A stretch of 64,000 bases of DNA, taken from assembly GCA_024349245.1 (NCBI GenBank), contig JALDNG010000724.1:1-64000 (forward strand), read 5' to 3'. The translations under genes were made by a program, and so were the position numbers. The notes below the pieces were generated by a model. That model had not been told where the DNA came from. It was given only the letters and a program-made list of their open reading frames with translations, and searched no databases. Positions 11,290-26,556 of this stretch are shown piece after piece; the stretch's first letter is position 1; each line of letters opens with the position of its first letter. This DNA comes from Neodontobutis hainanensis. Lineage: Eukaryota; Chordata; Actinopteri; Gobiiformes; Odontobutidae.

Positions 11290-14200
11290 ATTACTTTCAT
11301 GATTTAAATTATGTAATTTTAAATGTTAGAGGATTTTTTACTCATTTAATATTCGCCCTATTCTTATTATTAAAGCCGCCTTCTTTTCTTGGAATTGACT
11401 TTGAGATGACATTTATATTTGGTGTAATACCGTTCTGATATGGAGATTAAATATACAATAAATTTACTTCATATACTCTTTTGTAGAGTTAAAATAAACA
11501 CAAAAATAATGTAATTAGATTAATTTATTTTAAGAGCAAAAAGTCTGTAAACGTGATATATCGATGTTTAATGCATAAATCAAAATTATATTTTGAAAAT
11601 TTTGATAGGAATAAATTTAAAAAAAAATATAATTTTAACGAATTTTTGGTTTTATTATTGTTACTTAGATATATGTCAAATCATTCAATAAAACATAAAT
11701 AGACCAAAATTATCATGCTAGATGTCCTTAATCGTAGATTTTTAATCTGTGTTCAGAACTATATATCTTCAATACTTCAAAATAATTTGTTTTTAGATTT
11801 TATTTTGTATTTTTTTAATTTCTCTAAGGTGAATTTTTGATTTTTATATCGGTCATGAAAATAACGCGATGTGATAAAGTATGATTAAAAGCAGCTTTTT
11901 AAGAAATAGACTGATTCAAATAAATATAATTTAAAATGTTAAAGGACTCAAGTATAAAAATAAAAACAAAAATAGTTAAATGTTAGTTGATATAAGTTAA
12001 TAGACTTTTATATCTTGATTGTAGAATTATATGATCATATATATGGCCGAATAAATTTATATTTAAAGTTAAAATCAAACAACATTTTGAATGATCTATA
12101 TAAAATAATTGTATCTTAAAGGCTTTATTTATAACTTTTCTTCATCTTTAAAACTGCTGTGAATTTAGAGGATTGAAAGATAACGTATATATGCGTTTAA
12201 ATATTTTATTAACAGTTCATATACTTTCTTTATAAATAATAATAAACATACAAATCAATAAATTAACATTCAAAATAAAATTGTGTTAACTCTTATAAAA
12301 TTTTACACAGAAAAAGTAAAAACCATTTAGAATTATCAATCCATCTAAATAAATAATTATTTTAATAAAATGAATCTTCTTTGTTAAAATTTAAAAAATA
12401 AAGGGCAAAATTATAAATAAAAGACTGTGATCGGAGTTTGAAATAGTTTTATTATCAGGCCATCTATAAAAATTTTAAATATAAATATGAAACCTTTAAC
12501 AAACAATAAACAGACGAATAAATGTTACATTTAAATTTATCGTTTCTATTTAATCAAATCTGATGACAATAATTAAAAAATATCATATAACAAGAATAAT
12601 TGAGATTTTTTCGATTAGTGGGCATTTTTTGATTCAAACATGTTTGATATAAATTAAAATAAATTGAGTAAAATCCTTATACTTTCAAATTATGGATTGA
12701 TAAATACTCTGATAATTTCTTAGCCTTAAAAACATTTTAAAATATACATTTTTATTTTTATATTTTTACAATGTGTACCTACAAAACAATTCATATTTTC
12801 TTATATCTAAATTAAATTATTGATATTTTTTTACTTTAATAAAAATTAATTTCTACTTTTACAGAATATAACTCTTACTATTCATATCACCCACAAAAAT
12901 TGATAAAATATTTTTCTAAAAACCAAGAAAGTAGAGATTTGAAAAGATAACAACCTTTATTCTAGTTTACCAAAATTTTTAAAATACAACAGATTTTTTA
13001 GCTTTTAAAAGAATGCATTTATAGAAACCTAAAATCTTGGAGTGTTTGATTGTTATATATTGTATTTTTGAAAATTTTGCCAATATTTACGAATGCGAAG
13101 AACAGATTTTGTACAATTTACAAATATGTTTATTTTATGAAAGTCAAATATTTTTGCACTCTTCGAAACAAAAGTAGATTCAAAGAATTATAATATTTCC
13201 CATGATATAATATACCCGATATCTTTTTTAATATTTATTAAATTTTATATCAACAGATATTTTTAACAATTCTATAGATTGATCAAATTTACGACATAAT
13301 TGATATCTTCACACTTAATATACAGTCAGGAGTATTTACCTTGAAAATCTACACAACTCTTTAAATATCATTTAAGTAAGCTATAGAAACTAAGAAACTA
13401 ACATATTTGTTGGAAAATTTTATATTTGTTATCAGACATCAAATAATTTTTATTTTAAATATAAAAATGGCTTTTGAAATTATAAGAAAAAGATAAACTT
13501 TGTTATTTTTTATCAACGGATTAATTATTCGGTTTTTATTCAGCATTTCCATATTTTTCAATGATAAACTTCCAATAAATATTTCATCTTTTGTTCAATT
13601 ATATCAAAATAGGGAAGTTATTTGTTTTTATAAGCAAAATCATAAAAATGCTCAACATTTTTTTGCTTGTATTACATTTTATTTTGATGACTCGTATGGT
13701 TATATTCATATCTTTAGAGTTTTTATAGATTCACAAAATTTTTAAAAAGCTAATAATTGAAGAAATTCAAAGAAAAATTAATATATATAATTTTAAAACT
13801 ATTTTAGAGAATATTTAAGCATTTATATTCATCGCATGACAATTAAGATTTTATCAAGAAAAATGACCTTGGACATATATATTAGAATATACTAGGTGCT
13901 AATTTATCACAGTTAATGAGAAATATTTTAAATAAATTACATGAAAATTTATTTTTAGCTTTCTGATACAGATTAAGATCGATTAAGTCAATTTAAAAAG
14001 ACACTATTTATTTTTTAAAGGAAGATAATATATATGCAATTAAAAATCAGATACTTACAAAATATTTTTTGTTATTGTACAAACATATTTAGGAAATTTA
14101 ACCTTTAATCAAATTTTAAGATTTTACTAAAATAAAAAAATAAGAAAATGTCAATAAAAATTAATTGATTTATCATAAAATAAATATTTTTCTGCTCAAA

Positions 14201-17200
14201 AATAAAGATTAAAACATTTATAAACTCTATACTAAAAAATCATATACCATCATTAAAATAACAAATTTATCGACTAATCAAGATATAATATCCAGTTATT
14301 TCGGTCAAATTATGGCATTATAGCCGTCTATATTTGATATAAATAATAAAAAAGGATTAAATTTTGCAAAATTTTAATATGCGTCAAATCGAGGAGTTAA
14401 AATCTATTACCATATGTTATATTTCTGAGAGTAACGTTGATACATGAATCATAAAATAGAGTTAATCGATAACTATGAAAACAGGTTTGAAGGATTTATC
14501 TTTAACTATTTTTTCTTTATTATCCCATAATGTTAATTATAATTCATAGGCTTATATTCTGATTTATTTACGAATCATCAACAAAGCATGTTTTTATACG
14601 TCAAGTAAATAAACATGAAAACGAAAAACAGTAAGAGGCAGAACATTTGGAAGAATGAACAGTATTGATGACATTTCCTTTTATATAAAACTATAATATA
14701 TTTGTCCATCATATATAATATAGGGATATATTATACCATGAATGATCTAATCAATTTATTTTCAAATGAAATAAGAATATGATTATATATATTGTTGAAA
14801 ACTAGGTGAATCCCATAAGTGAAAATATCGATATTTTTTAATTTACCAGAATCATGTTTAAAATATATATTAAGATTTTTCGATGAGTGGAGATCTTATA
14901 AGGTATAAAATAATGATTGTATTGAGAGACAACAAAGTGAAAAAGAAAAAACCATTTCTATTCAAAAATTAATATACAATAAGAAATATATTTATTCTCG
15001 TTGACATTTTAGATTAATATGGAATGAATTTTTCATCATTATACAGTGTTATAATTGTTAATAAAATTGAGTTAATTAGGAAAGACAACCTCTCTTTATG
15101 CAGAGAAGAAGGTAAAATAAACATACAAGAAATAATATTACAAAACATGAAAATGTAATAATCATTTACATGTGATCTGAGGGTTTGAAATTATATGTAT
15201 CGATGAATTTGCTTTTTAATCTTAAATTCATTATAATATATGTACTTTCTAGCGTTTAAACATAATTTTATCTATTTTTATGAATTTAATTGGAAGTAAA
15301 TATAGTATAATACAATGATATTATTAGAATTTTATAATTTCTTCACAAGGAGTTATTCAAATAGGAGTCAAATGCGCGATATTTAAATATTTATTGTTTG
15401 GTTTTTTCGAAATTCTTTAGAATGAAAAAAGGCATACTTTATATCATGAAAAATTGAAATTCCATTTGTCGATTAATACATTATTTCTTTCTATCCATAT
15501 GAAATCAAATTATATACAAGATAAATCTAATTCTGAATTCTTGCGAAAAAACATTCTCCAAATTTAAGAAATGTTTGAGAATTTTTACGAAAATGAAAAA
15601 AACAAACGATATGTCATGTCACACATGGATGCATTATCAACACAAAATTTATTTAAATTATTTTGTGAATAATTTTAAATGCAAATCTCAGAATATAATA
15701 TTATTTTAATTTTGGTAGAATTTGAATATTTCTAAAGATACATAAAAACAAATAAAATTTTTAATTCATCTTATACATATGGAAAAAATTTTTAATAACA
15801 CTCAATTAAATGCGATTTACTTCATTAATATACATATCTATAAGTTTACCCTTTCTGATTCAAAATGCAAATCTGAATGAGATTGTATTCTACATTATAA
15901 ATTTAATGCCCGTATCTCTTTCAAAGATCGTCTTAAAGAGTTTTAAAGAAAAACAGAAAACAACACACAAACAAACAAAAAATGTCATGCCATTTTTCCA
16001 TATCTAGCTATAAATATAAGTATAAAAGATAATATTGGGTTAATTTTACAAATAAAATTAATTAACTTCTACCAATTTATCATATAATATAAATGATATT
16101 GCAATAAAAGATATATATTGACAAAAATTTAACTGAACAAATTATAATGTGACAAATGCAAAAACTTGAACTATTAGTTAATCTAAAGATCACAGCATCA
16201 TTTTCACTTGTATTTTTTCTTCAATCGTATTTTCGATTTCATAAAATAAAATTAAGTATGAGTATATTATAATCCTAGTTAAATCCAATTACATACTCTT
16301 CTAAATCATTTAATATATGATACAGCAGAAATCATTACAAATATAAACGTATTCTCATGTATTTGCAATTATTTAAAAACTAGATAAGCATGCAAATTTT
16401 TAATGAATATTAATCACAGTGCACATAAATTGACATCTGTTTAAATAAAACATGAATAAATTTCAACAATCATTTTTAAATTATTTTAATTGAAATTAGC
16501 TTAATGAATATACATTTCAAAATATATTTCATATCAAAATATTGAAATATTTGCAATTTATATTTGTATCAGGAAAAACAACACTTCGGTGAGTTTTGTA
16601 AGTATATTTTCAACCAATATCCCCGATTCATTGAACATATGTAAATTTGGGATATTTTTTGTCAAATTCATTGTTATGAACATTCATGTACATTTATATC
16701 TCTTTATGATTGTTTGAGAAAATTTTAAAAAATAGATAAATCATAATCAAATTAAATGACATCTAAATATTTTATTTGTTCAAATTATGATTTTCCACCA
16801 GGTTTTATTTGCAAAATTCTTTTTTAGACGTTATAAAATCATGTAATATTCTAAAAAATATAAAATTAAATTTAAACATTCAAAAGAATATCTTAAAAAT
16901 TCATGAACGAATTTTAAATTAAAAAATTTTTTTCGATATTTAAAACGATAATCAAATTTAAACGTGTATTTTTTCATCTGCCACTGATACGATAGAAGTA
17001 GTATCTGGTCAGTCAGATTATCCTCTTATTTTTAGTTTTTTGTGAATTTTGTATAAAATCAATATGTGTTAAAAATGGCTTAAAATGATATTCCTAATAA
17101 ACTTAGAATGTAGTGTAATGAAATTTGTATTATATTAAATTATATTATAGGATAATACAGTTTTAATTCATTTTATCAATTTAAATTATAAATTAAATAT

Positions 17201-19551
17201 ATGAATATCACAATAATTATGTCCTAACCTAATATATCTTATATCTAAAATGAAAAATGGGGTCAATTCATAGATGTAAAAACAAGATAATTCATGAATA
17301 TTTTGATCAATTATACATCTTTCTTATCATAGTAAATGTAAAGAAATAATTTGATAAGGCATAATATTTTCATAATTTTAAAAAGTTCATTTAATGATTT
17401 AGGATGTTTTTAATTGATTGTCTCTAGAGATTAAAGAAGATGATTATTGTGGTTCACAGAAGTAAATATAATCTTTCTATTGATAAAATATCATAATTTT
17501 TAATCGAGAACAATGGCAATAATTTTTCAATGTTCATATAATTTAAAAATAAATATTTTACATCCGTAATCATTTATTTTAGGTGAACACTACAATTTAA
17601 ATCTAATCATAAGAAATTTATATACTTTGAGAGAGAATGATATATTCATCTAAATTTCAGTTAATAGATAAAAAAATTTAAGTCCTTCATTCTAACTGAA
17701 ATTAAACATATTTGAATCGATCTCAAATTTAACATTATCATTTCAATATTTTTAATATTTGAGAGTTATAAAAAAGAGAAAGGAGCAAATTTCATAAAAA
17801 AAACTTTTAAACCATTATATAATTGCTTCAATAGGTCATAATCACATCATTGATTATTTTGTTTGAATGAATCGATACTTTCAGTTAAAATTGTACATGT
17901 CTTATTTAAAGTGAAAATTATTTGAAAGATGCAACCATGTTTTCATAGATACTCTAGATAAAGGGACTGTAGTATAATTTACACAATTATTATAAATATT
18001 AAAGTTTCAATTTCATTAGGAGTTAAAGCATTCGAGTTAATTTTATTCTAAATTTCATTTAAATGTAAACGTTTTGATGTTGATAACGATTTACACATTT
18101 CTGATTTTAAAGTTTACTTTTAAAGTAAAAAATAAAATGTTTCACCAAAGAATATTTCAAAAAATCTGTTATTATTTCATAAAAATAATAATATTCGATT
18201 TTGAAATTGTTTAAACGATTTTTACAGGAAAAAATATATTCCAATTCGAGATTATCTTGTAAATTGATGCTAATGGCATCCTTAACTGGATTAATATAGA
18301 TTTTTATTTACTAAGTATTCTTTTCTTTGTTTACAAGTAATTTTTAAAACAGCAGAGGAACACATAATACTTATATTCCATCGAATGTAAAATATTTCGA
18401 AATTGTGAAATTTAGTTTGCCGAATATATTTATTTTTTCAGGTAAATAATACATATCTTTTTTCAAATAAATTTATGACAGAATGATGATTAATGTGTTT
18501 TGTATCATAATCGTATGAGATCTATTTACAATTCATATTTTGACGCATGATTATTAACGATTGAAATTCATGCCAAAATTTTAAGAAAACTAGAGAATAT
18601 CAGGAATTATTAAAATGTTAAAATTTAAGCAATATTTATTTTTGCTTTTATTTTATGTTTTATGTGTCAATATATAATAGTTAAAAGATCAAAAAATAAT
18701 ATTGTAAATATTCAGTCAGTCTTTTGCCACGAAATATGTGAAATAATTAACATCTTCGATTTTAAAATTCATAGTAAAAATAAACATATTAACTCATTAA
18801 CAGATTAAAGTAAGATTTAGTGATTTCGATGACCATTTGAGATATCATTAAAAAATAAGCTTACTATGAAAATTAATTCGAGTAAAAATACTCGGATTTA
18901 ATCGTTGCACTTCTTATAAATAAAATATCGAATAAGAATTTAATTTTATTTTCATCATTAAATATAAATTATTCGATAAAATATATCACTTTTTCTCATG
19001 AGTATAAATCTAGTTACTATGTTTTAAAGTTCATATACCAACATGAAATTGTGAAAACTTGATTTATTCTTTTATTATAAATTATATCAAGGCTTCAAGA
19101 ATTATATTCAAATAAGATCATGCGTTTTAATCTTCATAATAATAAAAAGCTACTAATTTGAAAATGACAAATCATATATCTATAAACTAAATTAAATTAA
19201 AATAAAAAATAGACGAAAATAATTTATCGAGAATGAGCATGTTCTTAAAATCTATACAATTTATAGTCTTTACAGTTAAAGATATATTCTTATTTATGGA
19301 AGAAGAAAATAATTTAGAAAATCTTGATGCAGATAAATTTATTTCAATTAAAAATATATAAGCGAGGAATGAATGCTCTTATCAGTATCTGAGAATCAAT
19401 TTAAGTAAGAGTCATAATTTATGAAAATACTTCATTTAGCTCTATAGGGAAATACACAGCTGGGAAAACATGACCAATATCAAATGATAGATTGAAGAAG
19501 ACAGATATAATAAACACAAGAATACCGAAAGATGCTTTTTAAATTAGTGAA
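11290..19551. other. Long AT-rich stretch, no gene seen
   Basis: Contains open frames of 81 codons (13500-13745, plus) and 65 codons (15810-16007, plus), both within chance expectation and lacking good starts or splice partners. No repeat or RNA recognised. Confidence 0.5.
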
Positions 19552-19625
19552 GTAGGACTTTAGAGTGAGACAGTAGACAGAGCATTTTCTCGTCCAGAAA
19601 GTAGGAGACCCTAAGCTACAAATAT
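19552..19625 (+). repeat. Degenerate tRNA-like patch, possible SINE relic
   Basis: A short GC-elevated patch in AT-rich DNA reads like a decayed tRNA. It has CAGTAGACAGAGCATT where a tRNA has its box A and D-loop region, then about 20 bases on CAGAAAGTAGGAGACCC, and then a badly mutated T-loop region with no TTCGA. It does not fold into an intact cloverleaf and lacks an acceptor stem. This is how an old tRNA-derived SINE or tRNA pseudogene would look. Confidence 0.3.
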
Positions 19626-22600
19626 TTTGAGAATGAAACCAATTTCTTAAATTACATCTGACTTTTCTTCAATATAATAAGATCTAAATTCAAAGTATGT
19701 CTCATATCTATCATTCAGATACTCGTTTAATACAAATAAGATAAATGGTATTTATTATATCTGTATTCAGATTTGTGAACTATCAAGAGAAGATTTGCCT
19801 CAATATTAACACGAAAATATTTAACTCATATCATCTAAGGAAACATAAAACAGATTTAATTCATTTAACATAATATATGTGATCTAATGCATTTCAATTA
19901 AATCTTTGATCTACAAAAAAGATCGATATTTTTGCCAATTTCTCTCTACTCAAACGTGATATTAGGTTATGATTTAATGTTCAATTTAAATTTTGGTTCC
20001 TTTATGTTTTATAAAATCATATAAATTATATAATTTCTTCAATTATAAGAGTAATTTGGTTTAAAATAATCAATGCCTTAATATATTTTAAATGATTATT
20101 TTTATCAAAACCATAAGTAGTTGTGAAATGACCATTATAAATGGATGAAAGAAGAATATTTTTCACAATATATTTATTATTTGAAAACTATGTGTATATA
20201 ACAAGATTAGTTAATTTTAATATCTTTATTTTTGTGAAATTAAACACAAATTATTCAGAATATCAATATCCTACATTATTTGTATAAATATTTAAAAACG
20301 AATGATTCTATTTTGAAAAGTTTAAAATTAACTAAAACGATAGATATATATTTATATACTCTTAATAAGGTGGAAATAAATTTCAAAATTTAACCAATAT
20401 GAAATGCTATATATGTAATTTATATCATAATAATTTTAAAATCATGTATTACTTTAATTATCAAATGCCTAAAACTGAATAATTGTCGTGATATCCAACA
20501 TCGTCTTTAAATCTGGAAAACTTATTAAGTTTATGAAAAAATAACAAAATTTAGGAAAATACAATTATTCAAGAATTTGATTGATCTGTTTCAAAATCAG
20601 AAAAAATTGTTTACATGATATAATATCACTTAACAGATGATATCGTCATGAAAAGATATAAAAAGATTTATTTATAAATATAAAAGAGACTGCGCGTGTA
20701 AATAATCTTAATAATATTATGAAAAGTTTTTCTGAAGCATTAAAATACTGTAGTTTAAAAGAAAGCGATTTATTTAAAATATAATTATTTTTTTGAATAG
20801 AATATTTTTATAAAACTATAAATTAATATATCAATCATAATTTTGTAAATTAAATTAAAATTTATCTGATGATTTTTTATAAACGCACGAACGTTAGAAT
20901 TTTCATTCATCAGGTTCTGAGGAAACTATTAAGTTTAATTTATAGCCATATATATAAAGATTCTTGAAATTAAATCATCTTAATTTTATTTCATTTATCA
21001 TTTGTAATCAAGTATTTTTCGGTTATTAAATCAAAGAACTTAATTATATAATATTTTGATTGCTTTAAAACCTTTTTAAACTCCATGAAATATACATTTA
21101 TGTTTTATTATCAAAACTAATTTTTGTCAAATAAAAATAAAACCAGAAAATATCTGTAATTGTACATTTAGTACAGGTCATAATTATTGCAGAATTAATA
21201 ATGATGGTAAAATAATTTATAAAATTTTATTTTTGGCTTTGGAATATTATCAGATTATCAACATTCTTTGAATGGAACAATTTAATAATTATTTTGGAAA
21301 TATTAAAATGAGTAATTTTATTAAAATATATAAATATGTATATAAATCTAAATGAATCAATTTTTATATTTGTAGATAACTGTAAAATTAGCAGTGATGT
21401 ACTTTTAGTTCCTTTGTAATATTTGTTGAAAGTTAAAAATATTCTTCTTAAAGTATATTTATATTAACAATCTAAATTATCTAAACCAAGATTATCATAT
21501 AAATTCATTATTATTGATCATATAAGTGTGGACTGTCAATCGTTATGGTTTTAAAGATACCAATTGTATTATCTTCACAAAAAAATGTAATCAAAATCAT
21601 TATTCTACATTTCATTCTTGAAAACGATTTTAAACTGTTTCTAATAAATATATAACATCGAATGTACCATTTATTTAAAACCAATTATCGTAATACATAA
21701 TATGCTTGAAAACATATTTTATTTTTATGTGATAAAAAATTGAAAACATCTAATTTACACATATTATATAATTATAACGAATTAAAGATTAATTGTTATG
21801 TTTTACAAAGATATAATTCATTGGAACTTTATTTATCTTTATAAAATGATTATGAAAATTCAAATAACAAATTCTAATTAATATTAATTTTCTATTTATT
21901 TCATGAATTACGGCTTTCCAATAAATTTGTATAAGATATGATCATTGATTATTTATCATAAATAGAAGAAAAAACCAGAATATGTTTGAGTTTTTATTCA
22001 TTTTCAAATAATATAATATTTCGAAGTTTTTAAAGTGATTTTATTATTCACAATATTATTTTAACGTATCCACAGGAAACCATGTGACTAAGCCTTTTGC
22101 AGATTTAAGAAATAAATAAATTGTTATATATTTATAGAAATTTTAAAAATTACATTTCATAGTGTAAATATTTTAAGTTGTTCATTGAAAAATAAATAAG
22201 TAAAAAATTTTTTGATTTATAATTGTTTCTATTTCCATATACAACACAAAACTTTATCATTTTAAAGTTGTGTTTTTTAGTTTATTAAAATTTATACCAA
22301 AGCCATGATTCTTCAAAAGATAAATGCAATATATTATTGATATTTAAACACATATAATGATGAAGATTACAAAAGTGTAAGTAACCTGTAATTATGATAT
22401 AGCAGTTATTTAAAAATGGAATTACTATTAAATAAAGTTATGCAATGAAATAAAAAAAGAGTAATGACTCGTGTAATAATAGAAACTCAGAATATCAATA
22501 AATCTACGGAGTTTTAGATATCGGCTGGTATATATGGAATTGAGATGTATAAAACGAGGTATATAAATAGATATATAATAGAAAATCAAAAGTAATAAGA

Positions 22601-24438
22601 AATTGAGTGGTGAGATATTAATTTTATTTTTTAATATTTCTAAAATTTACTAAGCCTTTCCAATAATTTATTTTGATAGAACGATGTTTAAAGATTGTAG
22701 ATGGTGAATAATCTTACAAGTAATGACATTTGAATGACTATTTTATCTGTTAAATATGATTCGGTTCCATTATTGATCCGAAAATTTAAAAGTAGATTTG
22801 GACACGAAAAATTATCTAAATTAGAGTAAAATTTTTATACCTATGAACGCGATGATGGTTCCTTAGTTTTTCAAATTTGACTGTCACAAGACAAAAGAAT
22901 GTATTAAATTCAACTTACAAAGCTTGGATTGTTGAACTCGAAAGTAAATAATACAATAGATCATTAATTACAATTGTTAGATAATATGAGTTTGTTTGAA
23001 TGCCTTAAAGATATTACCATTTTGTTACGTGGTATAATATGTGATTTCGACGATTAATTATACACTTTGAGGTCATTCTGAATATAATTCGTTAAATGAA
23101 CGATTTTTTGAGAAAACTATAAAAAAAGAGGAACGATTACTCTCAAATAATTTGAAAATTCAATCATATTTAAACAAATTTGACCTAATAACAAACGATT
23201 GATATTTCCTGAGATTTTTAATGCTCAGGTTTATCAAATAATTATAGGTACTAAAGATAATTAGGTAATCTTAAAAGGTTTCTTTCTAAGCACGTTGGAA
23301 AGATCATATCAAAACAATATAGTCATTAACTGATCCATCTTTAGGTATGTTTTCGATTCTGATTGATGTTTGACCAACAGGATGACTCATTTCCAGAATT
23401 ACTAATAATAATTCAGAAAACAATTAATTTAATCAAATTCAGATTAATTTCATTAAACTCTTTAATTAAAAATAAATTTTAATAATTTTACATCAAGGAT
23501 AAAGAATCGATCGTATAAATGTATTTTACCTCCAAAAAAGCTTTATATTTTGCAATACTTAAATATAAATCAATAAGAATATTTAAGACATTCCATACGG
23601 TTGTAGACTAACACTTAAAATTTTACGATAGTGTGAGTATAATAGTTAGGATTTTTTTCTGCTTTTTTAAATGGTGTCTTATGAAAAATATCAGCTGTTT
23701 ATATTAACTGACAGTTCTCGCTGAAAATATGAACAATTTAAGAATTTATTCTTGAAGAAAAAATAAAAAAAATAATCATAAAATTTTAGAATAGTCGTTT
23801 TTGACTTAATTTAAATCAAAATTTTTAGATTGTAAGATTGAAATGTTTAAGATCGAATGTATATTATAAATTTTTCTCATAAGTTTAAAAAATGCATTTA
23901 AACTGTATCACGCGTTTGAATAATCAAACGAAAATATTTTTAATATATTGTCATAGAATTATTTCATTTGATTATGAGTTAGATAAAATTTTCAATTAGT
24001 AATTGCATTTACCGAATAATATTTATAATTTACGTATTCAAAGTAGAATAACCTGAGATTTTCTTCAATTTAGTATGAGATTAAAACCAAACGTATACGT
24101 GTTTAGACTATAATATTTTTTTGGAATATCTTTTAAATGATTTTACAAATACAGAAATGCTTTAAATGAACAAATATAACAGATTTACTCTGAAATAAGA
24201 GTAGAAATTCTTATTATTCATTCAACGAAAACATTCCGCATTTTAGAATGTATATATTTTTGAGTATTAAACAATGAATAAACAATACAATTTAGTTTTT
24301 TGCATGTTATTAGGCATTGATTTTTCAAATATATAACATCGTAAAAAATTAAAGGTTAGAAAGAATTCGTAATATTTTTATTTATATTTGGAAGATTAAT
24401 TTAATTAACATATATTAGATTCATATAACTCAGCGATT
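19626..24438. other. Long AT-rich stretch, no gene seen
   Basis: No frame of notable length, RNA gene or repeat array found on either strand. Confidence 0.5.
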
Positions 24439-24762
24439 TTGACAAATTTAATAATACTTACAAATTTAATTTATTTACAATGTTTATTTATTTATTTCTT
24501 TCTGAATACACTAGTTTTGTTGATCATACTTCATTCAATATATAAACATACATATTTAATAAAATACATATTTTTTAATATCTTTCAATTTTGGATAACA
24601 CTTGTTCAGAAGTCTTTAGATAGGTTAAAATTTAAATATCAAATGGCTAACTTTAACCTGTATTGGAATAAATGTTACATATATCTCATAGGATGTTTCA
24701 CCGTCTTATACTCTTCTATATTTTTAGTTTTTTATTTATTCATGAATATATCTTACGACTGA
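24439..24762 (+). CDS. 107-codon hydrophobic frame, possible exon of a multi-pass membrane protein
   Basis: The frame opens at a TTG and ends at TGA. There is no ATG near its start, so if real it is an exon with its acceptor just upstream (an AACTCAG lies about 7 bases before). It encodes about two hydrophobic segments in the first half, a polar linker rich in Lys, Gln and Arg around residues 55-75, and a third hydrophobic segment ending near residue 103. That alternation resembles a membrane protein, and the polar linker is less biased than random AT-rich translation. A frame this long is expected roughly once in three such windows by chance, so I leave the question open. No family recognised. 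Confidence 0.3.
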   Translation: MTNLIILTNLIYLQCLFIYFFLNTLVLLIILHSIYKHTYLIKYIFFNIFQFWITLVQKSLDRLKFKYQMANFNLYWNKCYIYLIGCFTVLYSSIFLVFYLFMNISYD

Positions 24763-25984
24763 GAAGCGTAATCTCTAATATATGATGAAAATTCATTATA
24801 GATTTCTGCAAAATGAATATTGTCCTGAAAGAAAAAAAACGTCATAAACGTCCAACTAATCAAAACACAAATTTAGAAATTTTACTGTAGACTGATTTAC
24901 AAATATATAACTTAAAGTTAGTTTATTTTTTTATTGCAGCAAAACTTATTAACTTACAAAATGTCCTCAGATATGACTTAACTGATGTTCAGGAACTAGC
25001 TATTTAATGTTCATGAATATATGATAAAATCATTCGATATATACGAATTTCGAATTGAAAATTCTTGGGCTTTTATCAAAGGATGTAAATGAGTTATTTC
25101 TAATTTTTGTTGTTTCATATTATTAGGAATCAGCAACTAAGACTTTTAACTGTGATTTTATCAATTAAATGATCAATAGGCAAATATTAAAAAAGCTGAT
25201 TTTTTGACTTCGGCAATTCTATTGAACGGGAAACATTTTGATGGACATGGATAGTAGTTATTTGATTATACCTATTTATCATTGTTCTTGTGACTTTTTA
25301 CAAAAAAACAAAATTATTGTGACGAAATTTATTGAGTCAATCCCATATACTAGCTATTATTCATTCATATATCGCAATTTAGTCTCAATTGAGAGACAAT
25401 ATTGAAAATTATAGATTTATTAACACATCTAAAATAATTTCGATAAATATTCTGTTGACCACAGATTCAGGCTTAACTGTTGAAAAATCATGGTTTCGAT
25501 GATTATCTTCTCATTGAATATAAATTGGTGCATGAATTATCGTATTTACTAAAAGAAATAAGAATTCGAAATTAACATGTTTAATATCAAATCCTGGCCA
25601 ATGTTTATAAAATCTATGAGAAACAATGATTTTATAATCTTCTTGTTAATGATTTAAGTATTGTTTATTCGTCTCATCGAATGTATTATCTGAAGAATTG
25701 TAGCAGAAAATATGGATATCTCACAAATTCAAGTAACATAGTGCCTATATATGATTTGTTCTTTTAATTAAAACACATAAAGACGAATTGGTTGTTTTAC
25801 TCGCTGTTACCATATCAAACCAAAATCCTCACTCAACGTTTGAAGAACAACTAATTAAGGATAATAGTTAAATAATACTATGGATATAATACGTATAATA
25901 AATATCTTTTAATCGTTTACGACGATGTACTGACATCTTAAGAAGAGAGGATTATTTATTTAACGATCACAGAATAACAAAACA
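24763..25984. other. Stretch with one short coding-like frame
   Basis: A 54-codon plus-strand frame (ATG at 25241, TGA at 25403) has more balanced composition than its surroundings (Met-Asp-Met-Asp start, Cys-Ser-Cys, Lys and Glu spread through it). It could be an exon, but I found no convincing splice partner. Confidence 0.3.
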
Positions 25985-26210
25985 TCATTTTAAACGTCTT
26001 TTTTGCAAATGAGAAAATCTAAAAATGTAGTAACTATTAAAATTTGATTTATTTTTATAACTAGCAGAAATAATGAAATGTTTATCGAACGCCATTTTAC
26101 AACTATATTGCAAAAAACGAGCTAAAAGCGATTTTTTATTTTTGAAAATTTTCATAACATAAGTGACGACAAATACGCAATTCATACATCACAAAATGAT
26201 TTTTAGTCAT
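25985..26210 (-). CDS. Possible small gene with one 37-base intron, or a 66-codon frame; unrecognised
   Basis: An unspliced frame runs from an ATG at 26185 to TGA at 25985. Alternatively, an ATG at 26210 opens a 17-codon exon (26210-26159). Removal of a 37-base GT-AG intron (26158-26122, ending CTTTTAG) joins this in frame to the last 45 codons of the first frame, giving 62 residues. The protein is basic with Phe and Tyr scattered and ends Lys-Arg-Arg-Leu-Lys. A TGACGTCA palindrome (CRE-like) lies about 20 bases upstream of the 26210 ATG. Neither model has a recognised domain. Confidence 0.22.
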
Positions 26211-26275
26211 CGCACTTTTGCGCAATTAACGAAGTGACGTCAAGATCTTTTATTTAATTTTGATAATGGAAATCC

Positions 26276-26347
26276 AATTAGGTTGGTCGAAAAAATTCTC
26301 GTTAAACCATCAAATATTCATTAAAGTATATAGATTTTAACCTAATT
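26276..26347. repeat. 72-base unit with 9-base terminal inverted repeats
   Basis: AATTAGGTT at 26276-26284 and AACCTAATT at 26339-26347 are exact reverse complements. The left end continues TTAGGTTGGTCGAAAAA, which resembles the start of some mariner inverted repeats (TTAGGTTGG). The right end does not share the extra bases. It could be a tiny non-autonomous remnant or a chance palindrome. Confidence 0.2.
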
Positions 26348-26556
26348 TTATTAAATATTATTTTTCATGTATAATCGAAATTTCAAATATCAAAAAAAGT
26401 ATTATTTTTGACAAGTAAAATACTATAATCTGTCTTAGCGTTTGAGTCATTTTTCCATTAATTAATATTTTTGAAATAGTTTAATATTAATATCATATTT
26501 GTATGTATTATCTATAGAAGTATATGAAACATTACTGGATTGTTTAATTTGTACGC

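Noticed and set aside
13500..16007. 81- and 65-codon plus-strand frames
   Set aside because: At this base composition several frames of 80 or more codons are expected by chance in 64 kb. They lack ATG starts or splice partners and have AT-driven composition.
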